Shown here piece by piece: positions 1-8,226 of a DNA stretch of 64,000 nt (its first letter is position 1; each line of letters begins with the position of its first letter). This stretch comes from Paraburkholderia sp. DHOC27. Its GTDB lineage: Bacteria > Pseudomonadota > Gammaproteobacteria > Burkholderiales > Burkholderiaceae. The DNA lies in assembly GCF_003429005.1 (NCBI RefSeq), contig NZ_QVQV01000011.1, positions 62,184 to 126,183 on the forward strand. The letters are read 5' to 3'. The notes under the pieces are model-generated. The model was not told the DNA's origin and did no database searches. It was given only the letters and a program-made list of their open reading frames with translations. The position numbers and the translations under genes were made by a program.

Positions 1-978
1 GCAGCAAAGCCCGAGATCAAGGGCGGCGACGTGCGCATTCGGGTACATGCGGTTGGTCTCAATCCCCCGGACTGGTACCTGCGCGAAGGCTACAAAACGC
101 TGCCCCCGCAATGGCGGCCTCAGGTGACGTTCCCCCTTATTCTGGGAACCGACATTTCGGGCGTCATCGAAGCGGTCGGCGATGGTGTCGAGCGTTTCTG
201 CGCCGGGGACGAAGTCTTTTCGATGGTCCGCTTTCCTTCCGGTCTCGCAGGCGACAGCCAGGCGTACGCTGAATATGTCAGCGTGCCGGCATCGGAAATC
301 GCACATAAGCCATCGGGCATCGATCATGTGCATGCTGCCGCGGCGCCGATGTCACTGCTTACGGCGTGGCAGTTCATGATAGCGCTAGGGCACGATGAGC
401 AGAATCCGCTTCAGCCGCGGCAGCACGTGCCGGTGCCGCTCGAGGGCAGGACCGTCCTTGTGAATGGCGCTGCGGGTGGTGTGGGACATTTCGCTGTGCA
501 GATCGCGAAGTGGAAGGGTGCGCGTGTGATCGCCGTGGCGTCCGGCGACCACGAGACATTCCTGAGAGAACTTGGGGCCGATGAATTCGTCGACTACACT
601 AAAACACCGCCCGAGGATGTCATTCGTGATGTCGATCTTGTCCTCGACACGCTCGGCGGCCCAAGCACGGGTCGCTTTCTGCAAACCCTCAAGCGTGGGG
701 GCGCCTTGTTCCCTGTGTTTCCGTTAGGTTTTTCCGGGGGCGAGGAGGCCGCCGCACAGGGCTTCACTGTATCGACAACGCAAGTGCGCTCGAATGGTGC
801 GCAGTTGGAGGATGTTGGGCGCCTGCTCGACGATGGCACGATCCGCGTTTGGATCGACAGCGAGTTCCCGCTTCACGATGCTCACAAGGCGCATGAGCGG
901 GCTGCCCAGGGGCACATACGAGGCAAGATTGCGCTAACCGTGCATGACGGCGGCCGTCCCCTTGAAGGTGCGTTCTGA
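1..978 (+). CDS. Zinc-type/quinone-type medium-chain oxidoreductase (5' partial)
   Basis: The reading frame is open from the first base of the window, so the N-terminus lies outside; a GTG at 31 is an internal valine, not a convincing start. The protein is a medium-chain dehydrogenase/reductase. It has the GroES-like N-terminal part with LNPPDW and GTDISGVI, then a Rossmann domain with the nucleotide-binding signature NGAAGGVGHFAVQIAK. It lacks the extra structural-zinc Cys cluster, which fits the NADPH:quinone oxidoreductase branch. The substrate cannot be read from sequence. Its stop codon overlaps the next start (TGATG), so the two are probably co-transcribed. No fluoride riboswitch is visible in this part, and the gene probably belongs to the flanking genome. 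Confidence 0.8.
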   Translation, partial: AAKPEIKGGDVRIRVHAVGLNPPDWYLREGYKTLPPQWRPQVTFPLILGTDISGVIEAVGDGVERFCAGDEVFSMVRFPSGLAGDSQAYAEYVSVPASEIAHKPSGIDHVHAAAAPMSLLTAWQFMIALGHDEQNPLQPRQHVPVPLEGRTVLVNGAAGGVGHFAVQIAKWKGARVIAVASGDHETFLRELGADEFVDYTKTPPEDVIRDVDLVLDTLGGPSTGRFLQTLKRGGALFPVFPLGFSGGEEAAAQGFTVSTTQVRSNGAQLEDVGRLLDDGTIRVWIDSEFPLHDAHKAHERAAQGHIRGKIALTVHDGGRPLEGAF

Positions 979-1399
979 TGCCGACGAACCCGAGGTTGCA
1001 ACAGGGGACGGTGGAGTGGTTCGAGATGGTGGGCGTGCTCATGTGCGAAGCCGCCTCACAGTCGGGGCTCCCGTCAGAACTCAATCTGTCACTGGTCGAA
1101 CGTTACACCGATGGAGTGGCATTGTCCGAAAACCTTGACCAGGGTCTTCGTTTCGACATCGTCCGCGGAAGGCCGTCGTTCAGAGTTGGAGCGCAGCATG
1201 GCGAGCGGGCGGATATCACGATCGAGATAACCGCTGCAGCAGCACGCGCCTTGAACAAACTGTACGTGCCGATCCTCACTATCCCGCCGCTGTCGAAAGG
1301 CTTCTGAGCGCCGGTGAAATGCGGGTAGACGGCGATCTGGCGCAGATGGGAGGGTGGCTAGGTGCGGTGCACGACACAATTGTCGAGCGGACAGCTTAA
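978..1399 (+). pseudogene. SCP2-like sterol/lipid-carrier domain protein with a frameshift
   Basis: The frame starting at 978 encodes about 96 family-like residues and then runs off into VPILTIPPLSKGF with a stop at 1305-1307. A one-base shift near 1265-1275 restores a continuation reading DPHYPAAVERLLSAGEMRVDGDLAQMGGWLG and so on to a TAA at 1397-1399. The stretch AGEMRVDGDLAQM is typical of the C-terminal part of SCP2-like domains. Either the gene is broken or there is a sequencing indel. Translation is coupled to the upstream reductase by a start/stop overlap. The function of such small SCP2-like proteins is not established. Confidence 0.5.
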
Positions 1400-1594
1400 G
1401 GCGCCGGAAGCGGCTTAAGTGCGAATGCAGTCCGTTGATCCATTGACTCGCGCCGAGGGGCCTAAACCGTTACCACCCACTCCCCTCGATGGCCACGGTC
1501 TCGCTGTCGTGGCACACAGCGGCATTGTCCCGTACCGAAAAGCCAGCTTTCTCATGTTTCGCTTTTTTCTGCATTATTTTCGGCGACCGCCGGC

Positions 1595-2752
1595 TCATCT
1601 TTTGTTTGTGCCGCTGCGCCTGACGAGTTGATGGATAAGATCAGCTTGGCCGGGACCCGCGACAAGAAGCGAGGAGGCGCCCCAGTCAGGCAACGGAAGC
1701 ATGAGATAGACCGACAGGCTAGACAGTTGCGGCTCATAGGCGCGTCGAAGATCGGACACAAAGCCCAGAGTGTCAGGCGAGTTGCGCCAGCCCTCAAAAG
1801 ATTGCTTCAGTGCGTCAATCAACAGGACAATGTCCTGATCGGCCGCCCTTGTATTGCCGTCCCATGGAAGCGAGATCACATCCAGTGAGCTTCCGACTTC
1901 GTTCAGTACGCGTCTGGCTGCAGCAAAGGTCGCAGCGGCCTGAAGCGTGCGACCATCATCCGTCCCAGCGAGTATCAGTGTGCATGTGTCAAGCACGACA
2001 GCAAGCGACGCCAACCATGAGTGACCACCATGCTGGGAGCGGTAGAACGCCAGCATGGGGTACGTTGAATGGCTTTCGATCAGTTCACCGGCCCATGATT
2101 CCCAGGTCGCCAGCCATTGGTCCAGTTGCTGGAACTGCCTTCTCGCAATGTGCCAGCCCAGAAGTTGAGCGGCCGACGGAGGCGTTCCGGCGCGTGCGGC
2201 GAACTCGATAATCTGCGCATCGCGTTGAGCAAAATGCTGATAGAGCACGGGCAGATAGCTGATGGTGAATGCGATAAAAGCGAAGCCTGTGCCGGCCTCA
2301 ACAATGACCAGCAGACGGGCGGCAAGCGTGCGGGGCACGATATCGCCATACCCGAGCGTGAAGAAAGCATCTCCGCTCACAATCATTTCCCGCGCGAAGG
2401 ACCGGGAAGGGCCGTCGGCCGTTATTTCGCGCAATGCCCATTGAAGTAGCCCGAACCCGATGATCATGCAGACCGCCCACAACGTGAACAATAGCACCAT
2501 CGAAAGGGGACCGTAGACGCCAATAAAGTCTTCCCTTCGGCGTCCGGCGGGTAGTCGGGAGGCGAGCCGCGACCAGATCTGCCATGTGCCGAGGAAGAAA
2601 TACCGGTTAAGGCGCGCCCGATGACGAACCGGGCGAGGTAAAAGCACAACTTCGAAGGCGTCGAGTAGCGTTGCCGCGACAAACACGGTCCCCAAGAGCG
2701 CGACAACATAAGGCAGCACGTTCTTATCCTCCCCAAAAAGGCGCTCAATCAT
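1595..2752 (-). CDS. Potassium-type ion channel (two-TM pore family)
   Basis: The sequence contains a pore loop with the potassium selectivity filter (FFTLGYGDIVP) between hydrophobic segments, plus an additional N-terminal hydrophobic segment (VLPYVVALLGTVFVAATLL). This matches the Ion_trans_2 family. The roughly 230 residues after the pore form a soluble domain without a recognisable RCK/TrkA nucleotide motif. The open frame extends back to 2860, but FR1 and its promoter occupy that region on the opposite strand, so I prefer the ATG at 2752; starts at 2788 or 2860 remain possible and none has a strong ribosome binding site. It is transcribed divergently from the FR1 transcript. A role in ion homeostasis is inferred from family only. 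Confidence 0.7.
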   Translation of the reverse strand: MIERLFGEDKNVLPYVVALLGTVFVAATLLDAFEVVLLPRPVRHRARLNRYFFLGTWQIWSRLASRLPAGRRREDFIGVYGPLSMVLLFTLWAVCMIIGFGLLQWALREITADGPSRSFAREMIVSGDAFFTLGYGDIVPRTLAARLLVIVEAGTGFAFIAFTISYLPVLYQHFAQRDAQIIEFAARAGTPPSAAQLLGWHIARRQFQQLDQWLATWESWAGELIESHSTYPMLAFYRSQHGGHSWLASLAVVLDTCTLILAGTDDGRTLQAAATFAAARRVLNEVGSSLDVISLPWDGNTRAADQDIVLLIDALKQSFEGWRNSPDTLGFVSDLRRAYEPQLSSLSVYLMLPLPDWGASSLLVAGPGQADLIHQLVRRSGTNKR

Positions 2753-2797
2753 ACCGGCTCGCCGCGGGGCCTTCCAGCGCGACCACATGGCCCATAC

Positions 2798-2826
2798 TTG
2801 ACGAAAGGTCCGGCTTTTTTTATCGT
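2798..2826 (+). promoter_or_regulatory. Predicted sigma70 promoter for FR1
   Basis: A -35 box TTGACG (2798-2803) and a -10 box TATCGT (2821-2826) are separated by 17 bp. The -10 box ends ten bases before the aptamer, as in the other riboswitch cassettes of this window. Confidence 0.55.
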
Positions 2827-2835
2827 GCTGGTCAT

Positions 2836-2879
2836 GGGGATGGAGTTCCCCTAATGCCATTCTGGCTGATGACTCCTAC
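2836..2879 (+). promoter_or_regulatory. Fluoride riboswitch FR1 (covariant variant)
   Basis: The aptamer reads GGGGATGGAGTTCCCC, then a GCC/GGC helix, then CTGATGACTCCTAC. It keeps the crcB-motif layout (GGnGATGGnnTTCnCC ... CTGATGnnnCCTAC). Compared with the other copies both long-range helices are changed on both sides: the GGAG/CTCC stem is GGGG/CCCC, and the GGCAT/ATGCC pseudoknot is GGAGT/ACTCC. It heads the transcript of the four-module cysteine-rich gene at 3297. Confidence 0.85.
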
Positions 2880-2924
2880 CGGATACACGCCATATGCGGC
2901 GGCTTGGCCGTTGCACGGTAGGAG
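2873..2924 (+). terminator. FR1 expression-platform hairpin
   Basis: CTCCTACCG (2873-2881), which includes the 3' end of the aptamer, can pair perfectly with CGGTAGGAG (2916-2924). Formation of this hairpin would exclude the fluoride-bound aptamer fold. There is no long T run afterwards, so whether it terminates transcription or acts differently is open. Confidence 0.5.
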
Positions 2925-3296
2925 AACCATGACAAGTCAGGATAAGCGCCCCCATACCAGCGTTCTCGCACACCGGCGCAAGACGAAGTGGGCGTTTCTT
3001 TACATCCGCCCGAGCTGGCCCGATCCATGCGGTCACCCTGCTTCTAGTCACAGCGCTGCGCGTTGCGCGGCTGGCCCTGGTGTGAAAAATACAAGCGGTA
3101 CGATCCTGTTCCGGCAGGTCGGGGTAGCGTTCCTGTGGCGGAGCACTCATGCCCGACACCCGCAAAGGAAAGCGCGATATCTCCATGCCGAAACGGCGCC
3201 AGCACATGCCGGCACGCCTCCTTCAGAACGCGGCCACTGCAGCAGTATGCGTGACCTGCGATTGCTCCAGATTCACCCTGTCTGCGTGGTGCGATC
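2925..3296 (+). other. Leader without a supported gene
   Basis: These 372 bases lie between the FR1 hairpin and the cysteine-rich gene. Short frames are present but none shows a ribosome binding site together with a protein-like composition. I read it as a long 5' leader. Confidence 0.4.
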
Positions 3297-4538
3297 ATGA
3301 ACCAGAGCATGGCGCATCCGTGGCACTGCGTTGTTTGTCAGCATCTGATCGAGGCTGATCAGCGTTACCTGCGCCGGCTGCAGACAGATCGGCGGATGCG
3401 TTGCACGCTGACGGAAGCGCTGGTTGCCAGCATGGGGTTCTGTGACCATCACTGGCAGCGACTGCAGGAGAGCGATCCCGACATTGCTGACTGGAGTCGC
3501 CGATGCGTTTCGGAAGCGACGACCCGGTTGGGCGAACTGTTTGCAAGAACGAAATTGCAGGATGAATTTCTGCAGGACCTTCTGTTTGGGGCGCGCTCAC
3601 GTTGCCCCGCCTGCCTTTCCTCCAGCCGACTGGAGGGTCGCCTCTTAACTCGATTGTTGCTCGATCTCGAGAGTAAAAGAACTTCACTGCGTTCGTTATT
3701 CTCAACGCAGGTCTGTTTCGAGCATGCCCGACAATTGACCGGGCGGGCAGAGGGCGCCCTGCGCGTACGTATGCGACCGGCACTGCGTAAGCGAAGTGAG
3801 CATATCCTCTCGGCAGCCATTTCCATTGATGCGGCTGATGCCAGCAGCGGTTGCCCCATTGAAGGACTGCTGACGGATGCCCTCTATCCGCGCGTAGAGG
3901 GTCTCGTGGAACGATCAGCATGTGACGATGCGCCCGCACATTCCACCGATTCTTGCCCGGTATGCATGGAAATGGAAAGCGGCCGGCGCCACTGGCTAAA
4001 GGCGGTCGTTGAAAACATCCGGCTCGGGCAGCCGGCCTGGCTGACGCTTCCGACGTGCGCGGAGCATACCCTGATGTGCCTGAATACGGGCGACCCGGAC
4101 GTTGCGCTGGCGGTGGCCCAGCGGTACGTCGAAGTCTCGCTTGCTCCTCCTCGCAGGCGAGTTGTATCACTTGTGCGGAAACGCCGGCGCGGATCTACCC
4201 GCTGGTTCAACGCGCCTGCGGCGAGCGCCGATGCGGCGGCCGAGGGTCCGCCGCCCGAGTCTGCACCTGCTGCCGAGCCCGTCGCTTTCATACATTGTCC
4301 CGGATGTCAGCAATCCGACGTAGCCATGCGCCGCGCAGTGTTTTCATTTCTGCGTTCGTTTGGCCGCGCGACCGACATGCAGGCGCCATTGCTGCTCGGG
4401 CAGCTATGTCTGAAACACCTGGCGGAAGTGATGATCTATGCGCCGGACGAGCGGACGCAGGCGAGAATGGTCAAATGCCTCAATAAGGCACGCGCCGAGG
4501 ATTGCCAGGCAGTGACAGTACCAGCAGACGCTCTCTGA
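3297..4538 (+). CDS. Four-module CxxC-CxxH cysteine-rich protein
   Basis: This 413-residue soluble protein contains four copies of a module with two cysteine-based pairs: C11/C14 with C49/H52, C103/C106 with C140/H143, C220/C223 with C254/H257, and C334/C337 with C371/H374. The spacer between pairs is 30 to 34 residues and helical in character. Such C-x2-C plus C-x2-H sets are what zinc knuckle or treble-clef sites look like, so metal binding is a reasonable inference. Residues 284-330 form a basic then Ala/Pro-rich linker. I do not recognise an assigned function. The same module occurs in genes at 9379, 19873 (fused to a GTPase), 26113 and 27473, all behind fluoride riboswitches; this one follows FR1. 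The start at 3297 has a weak ribosome binding site; ATG 3309 is an alternative. Confidence 0.75.
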   Translation: MNQSMAHPWHCVVCQHLIEADQRYLRRLQTDRRMRCTLTEALVASMGFCDHHWQRLQESDPDIADWSRRCVSEATTRLGELFARTKLQDEFLQDLLFGARSRCPACLSSSRLEGRLLTRLLLDLESKRTSLRSLFSTQVCFEHARQLTGRAEGALRVRMRPALRKRSEHILSAAISIDAADASSGCPIEGLLTDALYPRVEGLVERSACDDAPAHSTDSCPVCMEMESGRRHWLKAVVENIRLGQPAWLTLPTCAEHTLMCLNTGDPDVALAVAQRYVEVSLAPPRRRVVSLVRKRRRGSTRWFNAPAASADAAAEGPPPESAPAAEPVAFIHCPGCQQSDVAMRRAVFSFLRSFGRATDMQAPLLLGQLCLKHLAEVMIYAPDERTQARMVKCLNKARAEDCQAVTVPADAL

Positions 4539-4639
4539 CATCTCCTGATCAAAGCAACTGTGAAACTTATGAACTGGGTTGAAGGCCTGATGCCCCTGGG
4601 CGATGTGTCTGTGGCCCGATACGCATCGTTTAATCGATG

Positions 4640-4669
4640 TTGCACTGCACTGAACAACAGCGTTAAACT
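4640..4669 (+). promoter_or_regulatory. Predicted promoter for FR2
   Basis: TTGCAC (4640-4645) and TAAACT (4664-4669) are separated by 18 bp, and the -10 box lies eight bases before the aptamer. Confidence 0.5.
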
Positions 4670-4677
4670 ATGTACAC

Positions 4678-4730
4678 GGAGATGGCATACCTCCGATAAA
4701 CGCCAGCGTGAGTTGGCTGATGATGCCTAC
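4678..4730 (+). promoter_or_regulatory. Fluoride riboswitch FR2
   Basis: The aptamer has GGAGATGGCATACCTCC at its 5' end and TTGGCTGATGATGCCTAC at its 3' end, with the GGAG/CTCC stem and the GGCAT/ATGCC pseudoknot. The terminal CCTACG can alternatively pair with CGTGGG about 25 bases further on. The first convincing gene downstream is ppa at 5596. Confidence 0.88.
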
Positions 4731-5595
4731 GTGGTCCGGGAAATCGGTACGCGCGTGGGTGTTCTTTCCAGGCGTTCCGCCAACCGGCTTTGAGTTCTTC
4801 AAACCGCTGCTCCAATAAATTACCGTGGTGCCCGAATTTGACTGGGGGCTATATCGTCGCTCGATGAACGGATACGTGGTGCCTCGTGGCTTCGGATTTG
4901 AAGAGGCGCGTGGTCAAGTGACGTACACAATGCATTTGATGCACGAGTCGGACCAGCGTCGAATCTGTAGATGCGTCGGGTATTGACGAGTCCGAAGCCA
5001 TGTCTCGACGCATTAACGAGAGCCTTGCCGGTTACTTTGAGATCGGCGCGATCTGCTCGTATCAGGCTGCACGGCAGAAATCTGCGGAGCCGTGGAATGC
5101 AAAAATGAGCGGTGGAGAACCGTAGTGAAGCGGGTTGCTGATCGCTGAAACGGGAGTGCGTCTGGCCCTGCCGAAAACGGGACAGGCGCAGGGCAGATGT
5201 CGCCTTACTGGCATCGCGGTGATTAAGGATTCGCGCATCGACGACAGGGGGGGGGCCCGCGAAGCGCCAGCCGAGCGGACCCCGTGTAGCAGGACATTGA
5301 ACCTTGAGGGGGTATCCCGCTACGTCGTTAGTATAACGAATCGATGAGAATATGTGCCACAAGAATCTTTGCCGATATACCGATTTTTATGTTTATCCGG
5401 AAACTGCCGAGCGCGCTTCATCGTGTCCTGAGTTGATTGTGGCCTGCTCATATGGCGGCCGCACTCGCATTGATTTGCAGGCCAGCCCGCAGCCCGCGGG
5501 ATGAGATGTTGATTGCCCGTTCCGGAGCGGCTCGACTGTCGTGAGGCATGGGGCAATGGAACAAATTCAAATTCATTTCTCAAGGGAGCCAAGTC
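4731..5595 (+). other. Long stretch without a supported gene between FR2 and ppa
   Basis: The 865 bases hold only short frames with frequent stops on both strands. The longest minus-strand frame (5362-4820) has a low-complexity, non-protein-like composition and no ribosome binding site. A run of nine G lies near 5249-5257. A short frame from 5000 (MSRRINESLAGYFEIGAICS...) looks faintly protein-like but ends after about 40 codons. The region may hold relics of lost genes between riboswitch and target. Confidence 0.4.
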
Positions 5596-6165
5596 ATGAC
5601 TGACCCGAAGATGCTAAAAATTGGAGATCGTGCGCCTGCCGAGTTCAACGTGTTCGTGGAGATCACCGCGCACGCCTCCCCAATCAAATATGAACTGGAC
5701 ACCACCACAGGAATCTTGATGGTCGACCGCTATCTGGATCCCCAGCAGATCTTTCCGATCGACTACGGATTTATTCCGCAGACGCTGGCCGGAGATGGAA
5801 AAGAGCTCGACGTCATGGTGCTGTCACCTTCTCCGCTCATGCAGGGGTCGATGCTCGCGTGTCGTGCGTTAGGCTGCCTGATGATGGAAGACGAGGACGG
5901 GGTGGACAGCAAGATTCTTGCTGCGCCGGCCTATCTGATCTGCAGCGAGTACGCGACCATCCGGAGTGTGCATGACGTCGACGGCAACCTGCTGCGGCGG
6001 CTCGAGGAGTTCTTCTCGACCCATAAAAAGTCAAATTTTGGACGATGGTCCGAGGTTGAGGGTTGGCGCGGAAAGGAGGAAGCCGACCAGCAGATAGCCG
6101 CTGCCGTATCGGCGTTCTTTACAACGGGTGGGGGGCAAAAGAACGGACAGGTGACGCAGTCCTGA
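5596..6165 (+). CDS. ppa: Family I inorganic pyrophosphatase, variant active site
   Basis: This 189-residue protein is a soluble family I pyrophosphatase, hydrolysing diphosphate to phosphate in the cytoplasm with Mg. Conserved positions visible include E22, K31 and E33 (SPIKYE), R45 (VDR), Y57 (IDYGFI), D67 and D72, D99, D104 and K106. Two deviations stand out against the E. coli enzyme as I recall it: the motif DGDPVD reads DGKELD, so the aspartate usually considered the general base is K69, and HYK reads THK, replacing the tyrosine by H143. The second copy at 12742 is canonical. Family I enzymes are classically inhibited by fluoride, which explains the riboswitch context. The ATG at 5596 is preceded by AAGGGAG; an upstream ATG at 5548 is less likely. 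Confidence 0.85.
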   Translation: MTDPKMLKIGDRAPAEFNVFVEITAHASPIKYELDTTTGILMVDRYLDPQQIFPIDYGFIPQTLAGDGKELDVMVLSPSPLMQGSMLACRALGCLMMEDEDGVDSKILAAPAYLICSEYATIRSVHDVDGNLLRRLEEFFSTHKKSNFGRWSEVEGWRGKEEADQQIAAAVSAFFTTGGGQKNGQVTQS

Positions 6166-6273
6166 TACCTTTCCCAGGGTCGCCAGGAGTCAGGCACATC
6201 GCTGGGGTTATTCCCAGCGGGTCCTTACCGTAGTGGCATGTTCGGCGAGAGGATGTTCAGCGCAAAACATACC

Positions 6274-7458
6274 TCACTTGTCCCAAGGCTCATTTTTGAT
6301 CGTGGGTCTTGTATAACCACCGGCAACGCCACTCCTGCTCAGTACCCATTGCCATAACTGGATTTCGCGTGCACGAAATGCGCCGGCACAGGAGAGCAGA
6401 TAGTAGCGCCACATCCGGTAGAACCGGGGACCCAATGCTGCAGCATGTTCGTGCCACGATGCTTCAAAGTTCGCATGCCAGGCCATTAGCGTCCTGTCGT
6501 AGTCAGCGCCGAAGTTATGAAGATCTTCGGTAACGAACAGGCCACCCGCCGCGTCCGCTATCTGGCTGATCGACGGCAGTTCACCGTTGGGGAAAATGTA
6601 TCGATCAATCCAGGCGTCAGGCGCCGTTTCCTTGCGATTCTTGCCAATCGTGTGAAGCAGGAACAGTCCGTCATCAGTCAGACAGCGGTGGGCGACTTCC
6701 ATGTACGTCCGATAGTTTTTCCTGCCGACATGCTCGAACATGCCGACGCTGGCAATGCGGTCAAAGCGTTCATTCAATGTCCTGTAGTCCTGAAGACGGA
6801 ATTCAATGGGTAGCCCCGCGTAACGCTGCGTCGCCCAGTTAGCCTGTTCGGCGGATATGGTCACACCGACGCATTCAACGCCGTAACGCTCAGCCGCGAA
6901 GCCCATCAGGCTTCCCCACCCGCAGCCGATGTCAAGTAAGCGCATGCCCGGCTGCAAGCCGAGTTTGCGGCAGATCAGATCGAGCTTTGCCTCCTGGGCG
7001 TCTGCGAGTGTCGACGCGCCTGAAGACCAGTAACCGCAGGTATAAGCCATTCGCGGGTCAAGCATCGTCTGATAGAACGCGTTACCGAGATCGTAATGCA
7101 CCTTGCCAACATGCCATGATCGCCGTACGCTCTGCAGGTTAAACAGGCGCGCCCGTAGCGCATAGATGATCAGCCGGGCCGGATTGATCTGTTCATCAAG
7201 CCGTGCACGCATCACGCGTTCAAAAAACTGGTCGAGGTGGTCGCACTCCCAGTGCCCGTCCATATAGGCTTCCCCGAGACCCAGGCTGCCGCGAGAGAGC
7301 ACGCGCTCGGGAACACCTGAAGCGAGCAGCGTGATATCCCAGGCCCGGTTGCCTCCAATGCGGATATCACCGCGCTCCAGCAGATTAACGATAAAACCAT
7401 GTGCACCGGAAAGGGTACCTTTCCCCGCTGGCCCTGCATCGAAGTTTGTTGTAGCCAT
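6274..7458 (-). CDS. cfa: Cyclopropane-fatty-acyl-phospholipid synthase (copy 1)
   Basis: The 394-residue protein matches Cfa: an N-terminal lipid-interacting part, then a class I methyltransferase domain with the SAM motif LLDIGCGWGSLMGFA and downstream VTISAEQANWA, and the family-typical IASVGMFEHVGRKNY and YIFPNGELPS. It transfers a methylene group from S-adenosylmethionine to unsaturated acyl chains of membrane phospholipids. It is closely similar to the copy at 61623. FR3 lies 351 bases upstream on the same strand, with no other gene between, so it is probably a single-gene fluoride-responsive transcript. Cyclopropanation lowers membrane permeability to protons and small molecules; a link to entry of HF is inference. 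It is convergent with ppa. Confidence 0.92.
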   Translation of the reverse strand: MATTNFDAGPAGKGTLSGAHGFIVNLLERGDIRIGGNRAWDITLLASGVPERVLSRGSLGLGEAYMDGHWECDHLDQFFERVMRARLDEQINPARLIIYALRARLFNLQSVRRSWHVGKVHYDLGNAFYQTMLDPRMAYTCGYWSSGASTLADAQEAKLDLICRKLGLQPGMRLLDIGCGWGSLMGFAAERYGVECVGVTISAEQANWATQRYAGLPIEFRLQDYRTLNERFDRIASVGMFEHVGRKNYRTYMEVAHRCLTDDGLFLLHTIGKNRKETAPDAWIDRYIFPNGELPSISQIADAAGGLFVTEDLHNFGADYDRTLMAWHANFEASWHEHAAALGPRFYRMWRYYLLSCAGAFRAREIQLWQWVLSRSGVAGGYTRPTIKNEPWDK

Positions 7459-7809
7459 TTTTTTATTGATCCCATCGCCTCGCGGACATTGCTAACGGAG
7501 ATGTCCGGCGCGGGCGCCCGCCACTTCATACGGATCAGACAATCATCAGGTATCAGCAGGCGGGAAACACAGACCGGCTTAACCTGTCAGCATCGATGCG
7601 CTCGTTCCGGCCTTGCGCGCTGCCGCCTGGACGAAGCGAGCGTCGAGCCGGCGGAACGACCGCATAAGACATTTTGAATCTGATCGTAGGTTTGCGAATG
7701 CACGGGCGCGTTACGCGGAGGTGTCACGGACCTAAGAATCCCAGCGTTGTAAAACCTGGGCGACGTGGCGTCGTATGGACGCGCTACGACCTCCTGCACC
7801 CAGGAACTC
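7459..7809 (-). other. FR3 leader without a supported gene
   Basis: Immediately after the aptamer, CTACGA (about 7811-7806) can pair with TCGTAG about 25 bases downstream, enclosing a small TCCTGG/CAGGA hairpin. The rest, up to the cfa start, shows no coding frame that I can support. Confidence 0.4.
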
Positions 7810-7861
7810 GTAGGCATCATCAGCCGGGGATCCGGCGGTTGTTTGGAGGAATGCCATCTCC
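7810..7861 (-). promoter_or_regulatory. Fluoride riboswitch FR3
   Basis: Read on the minus strand it is GGAGATGGCATTCCTCC, then AACCGCCGG...CCGGCTGATGATGCCTAC. Stem, pseudoknot and the conserved TTC and CTGATGA elements are intact. It precedes cfa at 7458. Confidence 0.92.
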
Positions 7862-7871
7862 AGCGGGCGCC

Positions 7872-7901
7872 ATTGTATGACGGCGCGCCATTAAAATGCA
7901 A
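7872..7901 (-). promoter_or_regulatory. Predicted promoter for FR3
   Basis: On the minus strand, TTGCAT (7901-7896) and TACAAT (7877-7872) are separated by 18 bp; the -10 box ends ten bases before the aptamer. Confidence 0.55.
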
Positions 7902-8226
7902 CGGTTGGTCCATTGTGGGTGTCGGCGAAGCGCCGGCATGTTGAAACCTTGAATCCCCATGCCGGGAATGCCCGTCTCGCAAGCAACCGGATGATGCGGG
8001 CGGTTTACGCCCGTCAATCGCATCCAAGCTATGCATCGGGGTTTGCAGCAAAGTGCTTCCAGATAGTCTTCGTTTTTAACCCCGGCCACGACAGACCTTG
8101 TTTCCTTTCAGGTTGCCGCGGGAAGGTGACATGTGACGCAATCCGGATCGAGCGTGCTGACAAGGCACGTCGACCGACCAGGTCCCACACTCGCTTAGGC
8201 ATATGGCGCGAGCGGAGGACAACCGG
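7902..8226. other. Intergenic region, nothing supported
   Basis: This stretch lies between the FR3 promoter and the 3' end of corA. It holds a GGGCG-GTTTA-CGCCC hairpin near 8008-8022 but no T run and no protein-like frame. Confidence 0.35.

Noticed and set aside
4820..5362. Minus-strand frame of 180 codons before ppa
   Set aside because: Composition is Arg/Ser-rich and unlike a protein of this genome; no ribosome binding site or family motif.
7820..8089. Minus-strand frame overlapping the FR3 promoter
   Set aside because: It would translate through the riboswitch and promoter; no family character.
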